A DNA stretch of 64,000 bases from Streptomyces sp. NRRL WC-3605. GTDB lineage: Bacteria; Actinomycetota; Actinomycetes; Streptomycetales; Streptomycetaceae. Location: contig NZ_LLZN01000050.1 in NCBI RefSeq assembly GCF_001509795.1, forward strand, positions 1 through 64,000. Direction: 5' to 3'. The position numbers and the translations under genes are program-made. The notes under the pieces were generated by a model. The model made no database searches, was not told the origin of the DNA, and was given only the letters and a program-made list of their open reading frames with translations. Below are positions 8,303 to 17,181 of the stretch, in pieces (within the stretch, counting starts at the first letter, position 1; each line of letters opens with the position of its first letter).

Positions 8303-8677
8303 TCTCGTCGCCGCCGTTCCTTGTCTCGAAAACTACGATGGATCATGAGGGGTCCGTGGCAGGCCCGGTCACGGGCGGCGAGCGGCCCCCCACGGGCGGC
8401 GCGCTCGTCGTCTTTCGGACGGTGTCCCAGGTCACAGAGCCGTGCCGGATGTTTCCCCGGGAAAGCAGGGAGGTTACGGGTGTCCTCCGTTCATACGAAT
8501 CTACAAGATGCCCGCCGTGGCCAGCCAACTCCTTCATGGTTTCCGTGACTGACCCCGCTGGAGCACGGGCCTGTGTACTGAGGCCATTCCGCGTGAACAG
8601 CACATGAACGAGCCGGGACCGCCGCACCCGATCTGGCTCGATCCGTTCGACCCACGAGACGAAGAAGAGAGCCGGTC
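8303..8677. promoter_or_regulatory. Divergent promoter region of pucR-like gene and xdh operon
   Basis: 375 bases without a convincing gene. The clearest symmetry is TTTCCC-C-GGGAAA at 8452-8464, a perfect 13-mer and a candidate PucR operator. No clear sigma-70 hexamer pair was found for the rightward operon. Confidence 0.5.
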
Positions 8678-9577
8678 ATGGACTTCCTTCGCCCCGCCAG
8701 CTGGGAGGAGGCGCTCGCCGCGAAGGCCGAGCACCCCACCGCTGTGCCGATTGCGGGCGGCACCGATGTGATGGTCGAGATCAACTTCGACCACCGCCGG
8801 CCCGAGTACCTCCTCGACCTGAACCGGATCGAGGACCTCTCCGCGTGGGAGGTCGGTGAGGACAGCGTGCGGCTCGGCGCCTCGGTGCCGTACACCAGGA
8901 TCATGGAGGACCTGCGGGCAGAGCTGCCGGGCCTCGCCCTGGCCTCGCACACCGTCGCCTCCCCGCAGATCCGCAACCGCGGCGGCGTCGGCGGCAACCT
9001 CGGCACCGCGTCCCCGGCCGGTGACGCCCACCCCGCCCTCCTCGCCGCCGGCGCCGAGGTCGAGGCCGAGTCGGTGCGCGGCAGCCGCCGTATCCCGATC
9101 GACGACTTCTACACCGGCGTGAAGCGCAACGCGCTCGCGCCCGACGAGCTGATCCGCGCCGTGCACATCAAGAAGGCGGACGGGCCCCAGCAGTACTCGA
9201 AGGTCGGCACCCGCAACGCCATGGTCATCGCGGTGTGCGCCTTCGGCCTCGCCCTGCACCCCGAGACCCGGACCGTGCGCACCGGCATCGGCTCCGCCGC
9301 GCCGACGCCCGTCCGGGCGAAGGCCGCCGAGGAGTTCCTGAACGCCGCGCTGGAGGAGGGCGGCTTCTGGGACAACGGCAAGATCATCACCCCGTCGGTC
9401 GCCAAGCAGTTCGCGGACCTGTGCGCCGCCGCCTGCAACCCGATCGACGACGTCCGCGGCACCGCGAGCTACCGCCGGCACGCGGTCGGCGTCATGGCCC
9501 GCCGCACCCTGACCTGGACCTGGGAGTCCTACCGCCGCGCCGACGGCACGACCGATCAGGAAGGGAGTGTCGCCTGA
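8678..9577 (+). CDS. Xanthine dehydrogenase, FAD-binding subunit
   Basis: 299 residues of the CO-dehydrogenase flavoprotein/FAD_binding_5 family. The FAD-binding signatures are visible: PIAGGTDVMVEIN near residues 28-40 and the SPQIRNRGGVGGNLGTASPAGD segment around 100-120, which contacts FAD. In the enzyme this subunit receives electrons from the 2Fe-2S centres and passes them to NAD+. ATG 8678 has AAGAGAG upstream. It is the first gene of an operon whose next gene starts within its stop codon (TGATG), so coupled translation of FAD, Fe-S and Mo subunits is likely. Confidence 0.93.
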   Translation: MDFLRPASWEEALAAKAEHPTAVPIAGGTDVMVEINFDHRRPEYLLDLNRIEDLSAWEVGEDSVRLGASVPYTRIMEDLRAELPGLALASHTVASPQIRNRGGVGGNLGTASPAGDAHPALLAAGAEVEAESVRGSRRIPIDDFYTGVKRNALAPDELIRAVHIKKADGPQQYSKVGTRNAMVIAVCAFGLALHPETRTVRTGIGSAAPTPVRAKAAEEFLNAALEEGGFWDNGKIITPSVAKQFADLCAAACNPIDDVRGTASYRRHAVGVMARRTLTWTWESYRRADGTTDQEGSVA

Positions 9578-10146
9578 TGCGCGTCAACTTCACCGTCAAC
9601 GGACGCCCGCAGGAAGCCGACGACGTGTGGGAGGGCGAGTCCCTGCTCTACGTCCTGCGCGAGCGGCTCGGCCTGCCCGGCTCCAAGAACGCCTGCGAGC
9701 AGGGCGAGTGCGGCTCCTGCACGGTCCGCCTGGACGGCGTCCCGGTGTGCTCGTGCCTCGTCGCGGCCGGACAGGTCGAGGGCCGTGACGTCGTCACCGT
9801 CGAGGGCCTCGCGGACCACGCCCGGCAGCGGTCCTGCGGCGGCTCCTCGGGCAACTCGCTGGACGAGGCGAAGGCCTGGCAGGCCAAGGGCACCGACTCG
9901 CAGACCGGCGAGGGCACCGAACTCGCCCCGATCCAGCAGGCCTTCATCGACGCCGGCGCCGTCCAGTGCGGCTTCTGCACCCCCGGACTGCTCGTCGCCG
10001 CCGACGAGATGCTGGAGCGCAACCCCAACCCGACCGACGCGGACATCCGCGAGGCCCTCTCGGGCAACCTGTGCCGGTGCACCGGCTACGAGAAGATCAT
10101 GGACGCGGTCCGCCTCGCGGCCGCCCGGCAGGGAGAGGCGGTCTGA
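9577..10146 (+). CDS. Xanthine dehydrogenase, 2Fe-2S subunit
   Basis: 189 residues. The plant-type ferredoxin centre is at ACEQGECGSCTV (about residues 44-55) with its fourth Cys near 64. The second cluster is in the C-terminal helical domain: CGFCTPG (near 130) and CRCTGY (near 167). Family members carry two [2Fe-2S] clusters that relay electrons from molybdopterin to FAD. Between the domains is a roughly 30-residue Gly/Ser/Glu insertion around residues 85-115, longer than in short aldehyde-oxidoreductase subunits. ATG 9577 overlaps the previous stop. Confidence 0.95.
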   Translation: MRVNFTVNGRPQEADDVWEGESLLYVLRERLGLPGSKNACEQGECGSCTVRLDGVPVCSCLVAAGQVEGRDVVTVEGLADHARQRSCGGSSGNSLDEAKAWQAKGTDSQTGEGTELAPIQQAFIDAGAVQCGFCTPGLLVAADEMLERNPNPTDADIREALSGNLCRCTGYEKIMDAVRLAAARQGEAV

Positions 10147-10148
10147 CG

Positions 10149-12533
10149 ATGGCGTCCCCCAGCGGAACCCCCACGAAGATCACCCAGGGCGCGCAGACCA
10201 AGGGCGGCATCGGCGAGTCCACGCTCCGCCCCGACGGCACCCTCAAGGTCACCGGCGAGTTCGCGTACTCGTCCGACATGTGGCACGAGGACATGCTCTG
10301 GGGCCAGATCCTGCGCTCCACCGTCGCGCATGCCGAGATCGTGTCCATCGACACCGCCGAGGCCCTGGCCACCCCGGGCGTGTACGCCGTCCTGACCTAC
10401 GACGACCTGCCGACGGAGGTGCGCAACTACGGCCTGGAGATCCAGGACACCCCGGTCCTCGCCCACGGCAAGGTCCGCCATCACGGCGAGCCCGTCGCCC
10501 TCGTGGCCGCCGACCACCCGGAGACCGCGCGGCGCGCAGCCGCCAAGATCAAGGTCGAGTACCGGGACCTGCCCGTCATCACCGACGAGGCGTCCGCGAC
10601 CGCCCCCGACGCGATCCTCGTCCACGAGAACCGCGACGACCACCACGCCGGGCACGTGCCGCACCCGAACATCGTGCACCGGCAGCCGATCGTCCGCGGC
10701 GACGCGGCCCGCGCCGCCGGACGGGCCGACGTGATCGTCACCGGCGAGTACACCTTCGGCATGCAGGACCAGGCGTTCCTCGGCCCCGAGTCCGGCCTCG
10801 CCGTGCCCGAGGAGGACGGCGGCGTCCACCTCTACATCGCGACCCAGTGGCTGCACAGCGACCTGCGCCAGATCGCGCCCGTCCTCGGCCTGCCCGAGAG
10901 CAAGGTCCGGATGACGCTGTCCGGTGTGGGCGGGGCCTTCGGCGGCCGCGAGGACCTGTCCATGCAGATCCACGCCTGCCTGCTCGCGCTGCGCACCGGC
11001 AAGCCCGTCAAGATCGTCTACAACCGGTTCGAGTCCTTCTTCGGGCACGTCCACCGCCACCCCGCCAAGCTGTACTACGAGCACGGCGCGACCCGCGACG
11101 GCAGGCTGACCCACGTCAAGTGCCGGATCGTGCTCGACGGCGGCGCGTACGCCTCCGCCTCCCCGGCCGTCGTCGGCAACGCGTCCTCGCTGTCCATCGG
11201 CCCCTACGTCGTCGACGACGTCGACATCGAGGCCATCGCGCTCTACACCAACAACCCGCCCTGCGGCGCCATGCGCGGCTTCGGCGCGGTCCAGGCGTGC
11301 TTCGCCTACGAGGCGCAGATGGACAAGCTGGCCAAGGAACTCGGCCTGGACCCGGTGGAGTTCCGGCAGCGCAACGCCATGGAGCAGGGCACGATCATGC
11401 CGACGGGCCAGCCCGTCGACTCGCCGGCGCCGGTCGCCGAGCTGCTGCGCCGCGTCAAGGCCATGCCGCTGCCGCCGGAGCGCCAGTGGGAGTCCAGCGA
11501 GGGCGCCGACGTACGGCAGCTGCCCGGCGGCCTGTCCAACACCACGCACGGCGAGGGCGTCGTCCGGGGCATCGGCTACGCCGTCGGCATCAAGAACGTC
11601 GGCTTCTCCGAGGGCTTCGACGACTACTCGACGGCCAAGGTGCGCATGGAGGTCGTCGGCGGCGAGCCCGTCGCCACCGTGCACACGGCGATGGCGGAGG
11701 TCGGCCAGGGCGGCGTCACCGTCCACGCGCAGATCGCCCGCTCCGAGCTCGGCGTCGCCCAGGTGACGATCCACCCGGCGGACACCCAGGTCGGCTCGGC
11801 CGGCTCCACCTCGGCCTCCCGGCAGACGTACGTCACCGGCGGCGCCGTGAAGAACTCCTGCGAGCTGGTCCGCGAGAAGGTGCTGGAGATCGGGCGGCGC
11901 AAGTTCGGCTCGTACCACCCGGCCTGGGCCACCGCCGAACTCCTCCTGGAGGGCGGCAAGGTCGTCACCGACGGCGGCGAGGTCCTCGCCGACCTCGTGG
12001 ACGTCCTGGAGGACGAGAGCGTCGAGGTCGAGGCCGAGTGGCGGCACCGCCCCACCGAGCCCTTCGACCTGCGCACCGGGCAGGGCAACGGCCACGTCCA
12101 GTACTCGTTCGCCGCGCACCGCGCCGTCGTCGAGGTCGACACCGAGCTCGGCCTGGTGAAGGTGATCGAGCTGGCCTGCGCCCAGGACGTCGGCAAGGCG
12201 CTCAACCCGCTGTCCGTCATCGGCCAGATCCAGGGCGGCACCACCCAGGGACTGGGTGTGGCCGTCATGGAGGAGATCATCGTCGACCCGAAGACGGCGA
12301 AGGTGCGCAACCCCTCCTTCACGGACTACCTGATCCCCACGATCCTCGACACGCCGACCATCCCCGTCGACGTGCTCGAACTCGCCGACGACCACGCGCC
12401 GTACGGGCTGCGCGGCGTCGGCGAGGCCCCCACCCTGTCGTCCACCCCGGCCGTCCTCGCGGCGATCCGGGACGCGACGGGGCTGGAGCTCGACCGCACG
12501 CCGGTCCGTCCGGAACACCTCACCGGCACCTGA
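10149..12533 (+). CDS. Xanthine dehydrogenase, molybdopterin-binding subunit
   Basis: 794 residues of the xanthine dehydrogenase/aldehyde oxidase large-subunit family. Visible elements are the N-terminal a/b hammerhead domain (about residues 20-130), GGAFGGRED near 260, the GAMRGFG loop, the Mo-cofactor-binding AEVGQGG segment, and near the C-terminus GLRGVGEAPT, where Glu is the expected general base at the Mo centre. It hydroxylates hypoxanthine and xanthine to urate. It starts two bases after the Fe-S gene stop (ATG 10149). The PucR neighbour, purine permease and XdhC place it in purine catabolism rather than aldehyde oxidation. Confidence 0.94.
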   Translation: MASPSGTPTKITQGAQTKGGIGESTLRPDGTLKVTGEFAYSSDMWHEDMLWGQILRSTVAHAEIVSIDTAEALATPGVYAVLTYDDLPTEVRNYGLEIQDTPVLAHGKVRHHGEPVALVAADHPETARRAAAKIKVEYRDLPVITDEASATAPDAILVHENRDDHHAGHVPHPNIVHRQPIVRGDAARAAGRADVIVTGEYTFGMQDQAFLGPESGLAVPEEDGGVHLYIATQWLHSDLRQIAPVLGLPESKVRMTLSGVGGAFGGREDLSMQIHACLLALRTGKPVKIVYNRFESFFGHVHRHPAKLYYEHGATRDGRLTHVKCRIVLDGGAYASASPAVVGNASSLSIGPYVVDDVDIEAIALYTNNPPCGAMRGFGAVQACFAYEAQMDKLAKELGLDPVEFRQRNAMEQGTIMPTGQPVDSPAPVAELLRRVKAMPLPPERQWESSEGADVRQLPGGLSNTTHGEGVVRGIGYAVGIKNVGFSEGFDDYSTAKVRMEVVGGEPVATVHTAMAEVGQGGVTVHAQIARSELGVAQVTIHPADTQVGSAGSTSASRQTYVTGGAVKNSCELVREKVLEIGRRKFGSYHPAWATAELLLEGGKVVTDGGEVLADLVDVLEDESVEVEAEWRHRPTEPFDLRTGQGNGHVQYSFAAHRAVVEVDTELGLVKVIELACAQDVGKALNPLSVIGQIQGGTTQGLGVAVMEEIIVDPKTAKVRNPSFTDYLIPTILDTPTIPVDVLELADDHAPYGLRGVGEAPTLSSTPAVLAAIRDATGLELDRTPVRPEHLTGT

Positions 12534-12557
12534 TCCTCCGGGGGCGAACCGGCTGTC

Positions 12558-12583
12558 TCCTGGGGGGATCCGTCCCCCCAGGA
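12558..12583 (+). terminator. Hairpin between xdh genes and the permease
   Basis: TCCTGGGGGGA pairs with TCCCCCCAGGA around a 4-base loop, 25 bases after the Mo-subunit stop. It would reduce read-through into the permease gene. Confidence 0.7.
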
Positions 12584-12697
12584 CCACCCCACATGTTCGT
12601 CTCGGGCCGTCCCCCGGGTCGTGCACCTCCCCAAATCCCGTGCTCCACCGCCGCCGGCGGCCGCGGGTGCCCCTTTGAACCTTGGGAGCAGGCCCAC

Positions 12698-14155
12698 ATG
12701 ACCCAGCAGTCCCTCAAGCCCACGGTCACCGCCGACGACGCGGGTGAAGGAACCCGCGTCCCGGCCGGCCGGTCGTGGCTCGACCGGTACTTCCACATAT
12801 CCCACCGAGGATCCACGGTGGCGCGCGAGGTGCGCGGTGGCGTCACGACCTTCATGGCGATGGCGTACATCCTCCTGCTCAACCCCCTGATCCTGTCCGG
12901 CAAGGACGCGGCGGGGAACACCCTCGCGCAGCAGGCGCTCATCACCGCGACCGCGTTCGCCGCGGCCTTCTCCACGCTGCTGATGGGCTTCTTCGGCAAG
13001 GTGCCGCTCGCCCTCGCCGCCGGCCTCTCCGTCTCGGGCGTGCTCGCCTCGCAGGTCGTCCCGCAGATGACCTGGCCGCAGGCCATGGGCATGTGCGTGA
13101 TGTACGGCGTCGTCATCATGCTGCTGGTCGTCACCGGCCTCCGCGAGATGATCATGAACGCGATCCCGCTCGCCCTCAAACACGCCATCACCATGGGCAT
13201 CGGCCTGTTCGTCGCCCTGATCGGCTTCTACAAGGCCGGCTTCGTGCACCAGGGCGAGGCCACCCCGGTCACCCTCGGCCCCGCCGGTGAACTGGCCGGC
13301 TGGCCGGTGCTGCTGTTCGCCGTCACCCTCCTCGCCATCTTCATGCTCCAGGCGCGCGGCGTCCCGGGCGCCATCCTCATCGGCATCGTCGGCGGCACGG
13401 TCCTCGCCGTCGCCTTGAACGCGCTCGACGTCGTCGACCCGAAGCAGTGGGCGGGTGGCGCCCCCGAACTGCACGGCGGCGCGGTGTCCATGCCGGACTT
13501 CTCCCTCTTCGGACACGTCGAGTTCGGCGGCTGGGGCGAGGTCGGCGCGATGACCGTCGGCATGATCGTGTTCACGCTGGTGCTCGCCGGGTTCTTCGAC
13601 GCGATGGCCACCATCATCGGCGTGGGCACCGAGGCCAAGCTCGCCGACGACAAGGGCCGGATGCCGGGCCTGTCCAAGGCGCTGTTCATCGACGGCGCGG
13701 GCGGCGCGATCGGCGGGGCGGCCGGCGCCTCGGGCCAGACCGTGTTCGTCGAGTCGGCGACCGGCGTCGGGGAGGGCGCCCGCACGGGCCTGTCCTCCGT
13801 GGTCACCGGGCTGTTCTTCGCCGCCTGCCTGTTCTTCACCCCGCTCACGGCGATCGTGCCGGGCGAGGTGGCGGCGGCCGCCCTGGTCGTGATCGGCGCC
13901 ATGATGATGATGAACGCCCGGCACGTCGACTGGTCCGACCGGGGCACCGCGATCCCGGTCTTCCTCACCGTCGTGATCATGCCGTTCACGTACTCGATCA
14001 CGGCCGGCGTCGCCGCCGGCGTCATCTCCTACGTCGCCATCCGCGTCGCCCAGGGCAAGGCCCGCGAGATCGGCGCCTTCATGTGGGGCCTGACCGCGGT
14101 CTTCCTGGTCTACTTCGCCCTCAATCCCATCGAGAGCTGGATGGGCGTGCACTAG
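12698..14155 (+). CDS. NCS2-family purine permease (AzgA-like)
   Basis: 485 residues, about 12 hydrophobic segments. The N-terminal LDRYFHISHRGSTVAREVRG followed by GGVTTFMAMAYILLLNP, the FDAMATIIGVG segment and the SGQTVFVESATGVGEGARTG loop are characteristic of the AzgA/guanine-hypoxanthine branch of NCS2 transporters. These import adenine, guanine or hypoxanthine with protons. GGGAGCAG precedes ATG 12698. A hairpin separates it from the xdh genes and xdhC follows 50 bases later, so it probably has its own promoter in the 164-base gap plus some read-through. It supplies substrate for the neighbouring dehydrogenase. Exact base specificity cannot be read from sequence. Confidence 0.9.
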   Translation: MTQQSLKPTVTADDAGEGTRVPAGRSWLDRYFHISHRGSTVAREVRGGVTTFMAMAYILLLNPLILSGKDAAGNTLAQQALITATAFAAAFSTLLMGFFGKVPLALAAGLSVSGVLASQVVPQMTWPQAMGMCVMYGVVIMLLVVTGLREMIMNAIPLALKHAITMGIGLFVALIGFYKAGFVHQGEATPVTLGPAGELAGWPVLLFAVTLLAIFMLQARGVPGAILIGIVGGTVLAVALNALDVVDPKQWAGGAPELHGGAVSMPDFSLFGHVEFGGWGEVGAMTVGMIVFTLVLAGFFDAMATIIGVGTEAKLADDKGRMPGLSKALFIDGAGGAIGGAAGASGQTVFVESATGVGEGARTGLSSVVTGLFFAACLFFTPLTAIVPGEVAAAALVVIGAMMMMNARHVDWSDRGTAIPVFLTVVIMPFTYSITAGVAAGVISYVAIRVAQGKAREIGAFMWGLTAVFLVYFALNPIESWMGVH

Positions 14156-14205
14156 CCGGCGCCCGCACGCCCCCCTCCCCGCAACCGCCTTGAGGAGACT
14201 GACAG

Positions 14206-15363
14206 ATGCTGGACATCGCCGAGGAACTGCACCGGTGGGTCGAGCAGGGACGTGACTTCGCCGTGGCCACCGTGGTGGCGGTCGGCGGCAGCGCCCCCCG
14301 CCGGCCCGGCGCCGCGCTCGCGGTGGACGCCGACGGCACGGCGATCGGCTCGGTCTCCGGTGGTTGCGTGGAGGGCGCGGTGTACGAGCTGTGCGAGCAG
14401 GCGCTGCGGGACGGCGAGACCGTCCTGGAGCGCTTCGGCTACAGCGACGAGGACGCCTTCGCGGTCGGCCTGACCTGCGGCGGGGTCATCGACATCCTGG
14501 TCACCCCGGTCCGGTCCCAGGACCCGGTCCGCCCTGTGGTGGCGGCGGCGCTGGCCGCCGCCGCGGCCGGTGAGGCGGCCGCCGTCGCCCGGATCGTCTC
14601 CGGGCCCGCCGAACTCGTGGGCCGCGCGCTGCTCATACGCCCCGACGGCGGCCACGAGGGCGGCTACGGCGGCCACCCCGAGCTGGACCGCACGGTGGCG
14701 GCGGAGGCGGCCGCGTTCCTCGACGCCGGACGCACCGGCACCCTGCAACTGGGTGAACAGGGCTCGCGCTGCGGGGAGCCGCTGACCGTGCTGATGGAGT
14801 CCTCGGTGCCGCCGCCCCGCATGATCGTCTTCGGCGCGATCGACTTCGCCTCGGCGCTGGTCCGTGTGGGCGCGTTCCTCGGCTACCGCGTCACGGTGTG
14901 CGACGCCCGCCCGGTCTTCGCGACGAAGGCCCGTTTCCCGGAGGCCGACGAGGTCGTCGTGGAGTGGCCGCACCGGTATCTGGAGCGCACCGGGACCGAC
15001 GCGCGCACGGTCCTGTGCGTGCTCACCCACGACGCCAAGTTCGACGTGCCCCTGCTGCGGCTCGCCCTGCGCCTGCCGGTCGCCTACGTCGGCGCGATGG
15101 GCTCGCGCCGCACCCACCTGGACCGCAACGAGCGCCTGCGGGAAGTCGGCGTCACCGAACTGGAACTGGCCCGGCTGCGCTCCCCGATCGGCCTGGACCT
15201 CGGCGCGCGCACCCCCGAGGAGACGGCCCTGTCCATCGCGGCGGAGATCGTCGCGAACCGGCGCGGCGGCAGCGGGGTGTCACTGACCGGGGCGCACACG
15301 CCGATCCATCACGACGCCGCCTCCGCCTCCGCGCCCGCCGGAAGGATCGGCTCGGTGGCCTGA
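14206..15363 (+). CDS. xdhC: XdhC-family molybdenum-cofactor insertion chaperone
   Basis: 385 residues. The N-terminal XdhC/CoxI domain contains GGSAPRRPGA and GSVSGGCVEGAVYE, with the conserved Cys that handles cofactor sulfuration, and LTCGGVIDI. The C-terminal Rossmann-like domain has PPRMIVFGAIDFASAL and YVGAMGSRRT. XdhC binds Mo-cofactor, helps its sulfuration and inserts it into the dehydrogenase large subunit. GAGGAG lies eight bases before ATG 14206. It follows the permease closely. The last 55 bases overlap the 3' end of the convergent LanC-like gene, and the C-terminal 30 residues (Ala/Ser-rich) look disordered. Confidence 0.92.
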   Translation: MLDIAEELHRWVEQGRDFAVATVVAVGGSAPRRPGAALAVDADGTAIGSVSGGCVEGAVYELCEQALRDGETVLERFGYSDEDAFAVGLTCGGVIDILVTPVRSQDPVRPVVAAALAAAAAGEAAAVARIVSGPAELVGRALLIRPDGGHEGGYGGHPELDRTVAAEAAAFLDAGRTGTLQLGEQGSRCGEPLTVLMESSVPPPRMIVFGAIDFASALVRVGAFLGYRVTVCDARPVFATKARFPEADEVVVEWPHRYLERTGTDARTVLCVLTHDAKFDVPLLRLALRLPVAYVGAMGSRRTHLDRNERLREVGVTELELARLRSPIGLDLGARTPEETALSIAAEIVANRRGGSGVSLTGAHTPIHHDAASASAPAGRIGSVA

Positions 15364-16622
15364 GTCCGGGGCACCGGCTGGTCGGGCCAGGCGACGGCGT
15401 ACGCCGGGTCGCCGCCGCGCACGATCCGTACATGGCGCAGGAGTTCGCGCACGATGCCCGCGCCGCCCATCGCCCAGCCGCACTCCGGTTCGAGGTCGCT
15501 CGCCGTGGCGCGGTGCTCGACGTTGGACCAGCGCGCGCCGTCGGCGTCCCGTACGGCGTTCGCGGCGAGCGCGGCCACGAGCGTACGGGCGAAGCCGGGG
15601 GAGTCGCCCTGCTCGGCGATCCGGTCGCCGGCGAGGGCCAGGACGCCCGCCGTGCCGCAGCAGCGCCCGTGGTTGTCCCAGAAGCCGGGGCGCAGCCGGC
15701 TCGGCAGCCCGGAGCGGGTGACGGTGTGCCAGCAGCGGTCGGCCAGCGCCGCCCACGCGGGGTCGCCGGTGACGTCCCGCAGCAGCCGGAAGACCTGTGC
15801 GTCGCCTGCCGGTCCGTGGCACCAGCCGTAGCTGTAGCGCGGGGTGACGTCGGGGCGGTGCGGCGGGTCGGAGTGCGGGACGAGGAAGCCGTCGGGCCCG
15901 TCCTCGTCGCGGGCGACCACGTCGGCGGCCCCGGCGAGGGCGAGGCCGAGCAGATCGGACCGCCCGGTCGCCCCGCCGACCGCGGCCAGTCCGTACACGA
16001 CACCGAGGGTGCCGTGCGACACGTGGTGCATACGGCCCTCGACGCCGGGACGGAACGGCCACCGCACGCCGGCCGCCGTCGGCTCGGCCGTACGCGCGTA
16101 CGGCTCCACGGCGAGCACGGCCAGGTCGTCCTGCCCGGCGAGGAGCGCGCCGAGGCCGATGCCCGCGTTGCCGCCCATCAGTTCGTACAGCTCGCCCCAG
16201 CGCTCCCCGTCGAAGGCCGCCCGCACGCCCTCCAGGGCCCGCTCGGCGGCGGATCCGGCCCGGGCGTCTCCCAGTTCGCGGTGGACCGCCCGCAGGGCGA
16301 GCGCGATGCCGGTGCGGCCGAAGTACAGGGAGTGGTCCTCCCACGATCCGGCGAACTCCTCCAAGGCGCGGGCCGCGCGCACGGCGGTGTCCGCGTAGAC
16401 GTCGTCCCCGAAGTGCCGCCACGCCTCCAGCAGGGTGGGGACGACACCGGCCGTGCCGTTGTAGAGCATCGGGTCGACCGCCTCGTCCGAGGGCCGGACC
16501 GGCCATCCCAGCCCGTCGCCGCCGTCCGTCTTCCGCCCGGCACCGATCAGCCAGCGCAAGCCGTCCACGGCGAGCGCCTCGGCCTCGTCGGCCGTCGGCG
16601 CCTCCACGTCCGCAGTGGTCAT
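15309..16622 (-). CDS. LanC-like protein (lanthionine synthetase C family)
   Basis: 437 residues, an a/a-toroid of helical hairpins. Family marks are LYNGTAGVVPTLLEAW, FGRTGIALALRAV, SHGTLGVVYGLAAVG, and the two zinc-ligand regions SYGWCHGPAGD (Cys) and GRCCGTAGVLAL (Cys-Cys). In LanC cyclases Cys and Cys-His ligands bind zinc and activate a peptide thiol; eukaryotic LanC-like proteins instead add glutathione to dehydrated peptides. No lanthipeptide dehydratase, precursor or transporter was found nearby, so this is a stand-alone LanC homologue with unknown substrate. ATG 16622 has GGGGGGGA upstream. The 3' end overlaps xdhC by 55 bases on the opposite strand. Confidence 0.87.
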   Translation of the reverse strand: MTTADVEAPTADEAEALAVDGLRWLIGAGRKTDGGDGLGWPVRPSDEAVDPMLYNGTAGVVPTLLEAWRHFGDDVYADTAVRAARALEEFAGSWEDHSLYFGRTGIALALRAVHRELGDARAGSAAERALEGVRAAFDGERWGELYELMGGNAGIGLGALLAGQDDLAVLAVEPYARTAEPTAAGVRWPFRPGVEGRMHHVSHGTLGVVYGLAAVGGATGRSDLLGLALAGAADVVARDEDGPDGFLVPHSDPPHRPDVTPRYSYGWCHGPAGDAQVFRLLRDVTGDPAWAALADRCWHTVTRSGLPSRLRPGFWDNHGRCCGTAGVLALAGDRIAEQGDSPGFARTLVAALAANAVRDADGARWSNVEHRATASDLEPECGWAMGGAGIVRELLRHVRIVRGGDPAYAVAWPDQPVPRTQATEPILPAGAEAEAAS

Positions 16623-16689
16623 GCCCGCGTCCCCCCCGTCGTCTCCGCCGAACGCCAACCCTACGCAACGGCGCGGGCGTCGGGCCGGG

Positions 16690-17130
16690 TCAGGGGGTGC
16701 GCAGCAGCCGGTTCATCGCCTGTCCGAACAGGTACCGGCCGGCCAGCCCCACCACACCGTCCAGGGGGCGCGGCACGAACCGGACACGGACCTCCTCGTG
16801 CCACACCGCCCGGGTACGGCCGCCGGGTCCCGGGCCCACCTCGATCTCCGCCCAGCCGGTGATCACCCGGCCCCGCTTCTCCAGCCTGCACCGGCCCGGA
16901 GCGGTGGCGCCGGGCGGCTCCCACCGGGTGACGTCCATCGGGTCGTCGAAGCCGAGCGGGCCGAGGCCGGTGCGGGCGACGAAGCGGGTGCCCTCCCGGG
17001 TGGGCCCGGCGGTGACGACGCGGATCCGGGTGAACGGGACGACGTCGCCGTGGCGGTGCCACTCCGTCAGGCGGCGCCACGCCTCGTCGAGGGGGAGCGG
17101 GACCGTGCGCTGGAGGAGGAAGGTGGCCAC
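16690..17130 (-). CDS. SRPBCC/polyketide-cyclase-like protein
   Basis: 146 residues with the START/Bet v1-like pattern: an opening strand ATFLLQRTVPLPLDEAWRRLTEW, a mixed b-sheet, and a final long helix VVGLAGRYLFGQAMNRLL. Such proteins bind hydrophobic small molecules or lipids; the specific role is unknown. The gene lies 67 bases upstream of the LanC-like gene on the same strand and may be cotranscribed with it. Confidence 0.78.
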   Translation of the reverse strand: MATFLLQRTVPLPLDEAWRRLTEWHRHGDVVPFTRIRVVTAGPTREGTRFVARTGLGPLGFDDPMDVTRWEPPGATAPGRCRLEKRGRVITGWAEIEVGPGPGGRTRAVWHEEVRVRFVPRPLDGVVGLAGRYLFGQAMNRLLRTP

Positions 17131-17181
17131 GGGGCGATCCTACGGAACGTCCTCGCCCGATCGGCGCTGGTCACGCCCGGC

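Noticed and set aside
8343..8627. 94-codon leftward frame in the pucR-xdh gap
   Set aside because: No ribosome site and no domain; it would occupy the divergent promoter region including the candidate operator.
12584..12697. Possible purine riboswitch before the AzgA-like permease
   Set aside because: No three-way junction or conserved purine-aptamer core was visible; only a simple terminator hairpin and GC-rich palindromes occur.
9785..14155. Single open frame of 1456 codons
   Set aside because: Only its 3' part (12698-14155) has the hydrophobic permease sequence and a ribosome site. The earlier part is an Arg/Pro-rich shadow of the xanthine dehydrogenase genes.
15309..17130. Lanthipeptide biosynthetic cluster around the LanC-like gene
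   Set aside because: No dehydratase, transporter or short precursor with Ser/Thr/Cys core was found on either strand.
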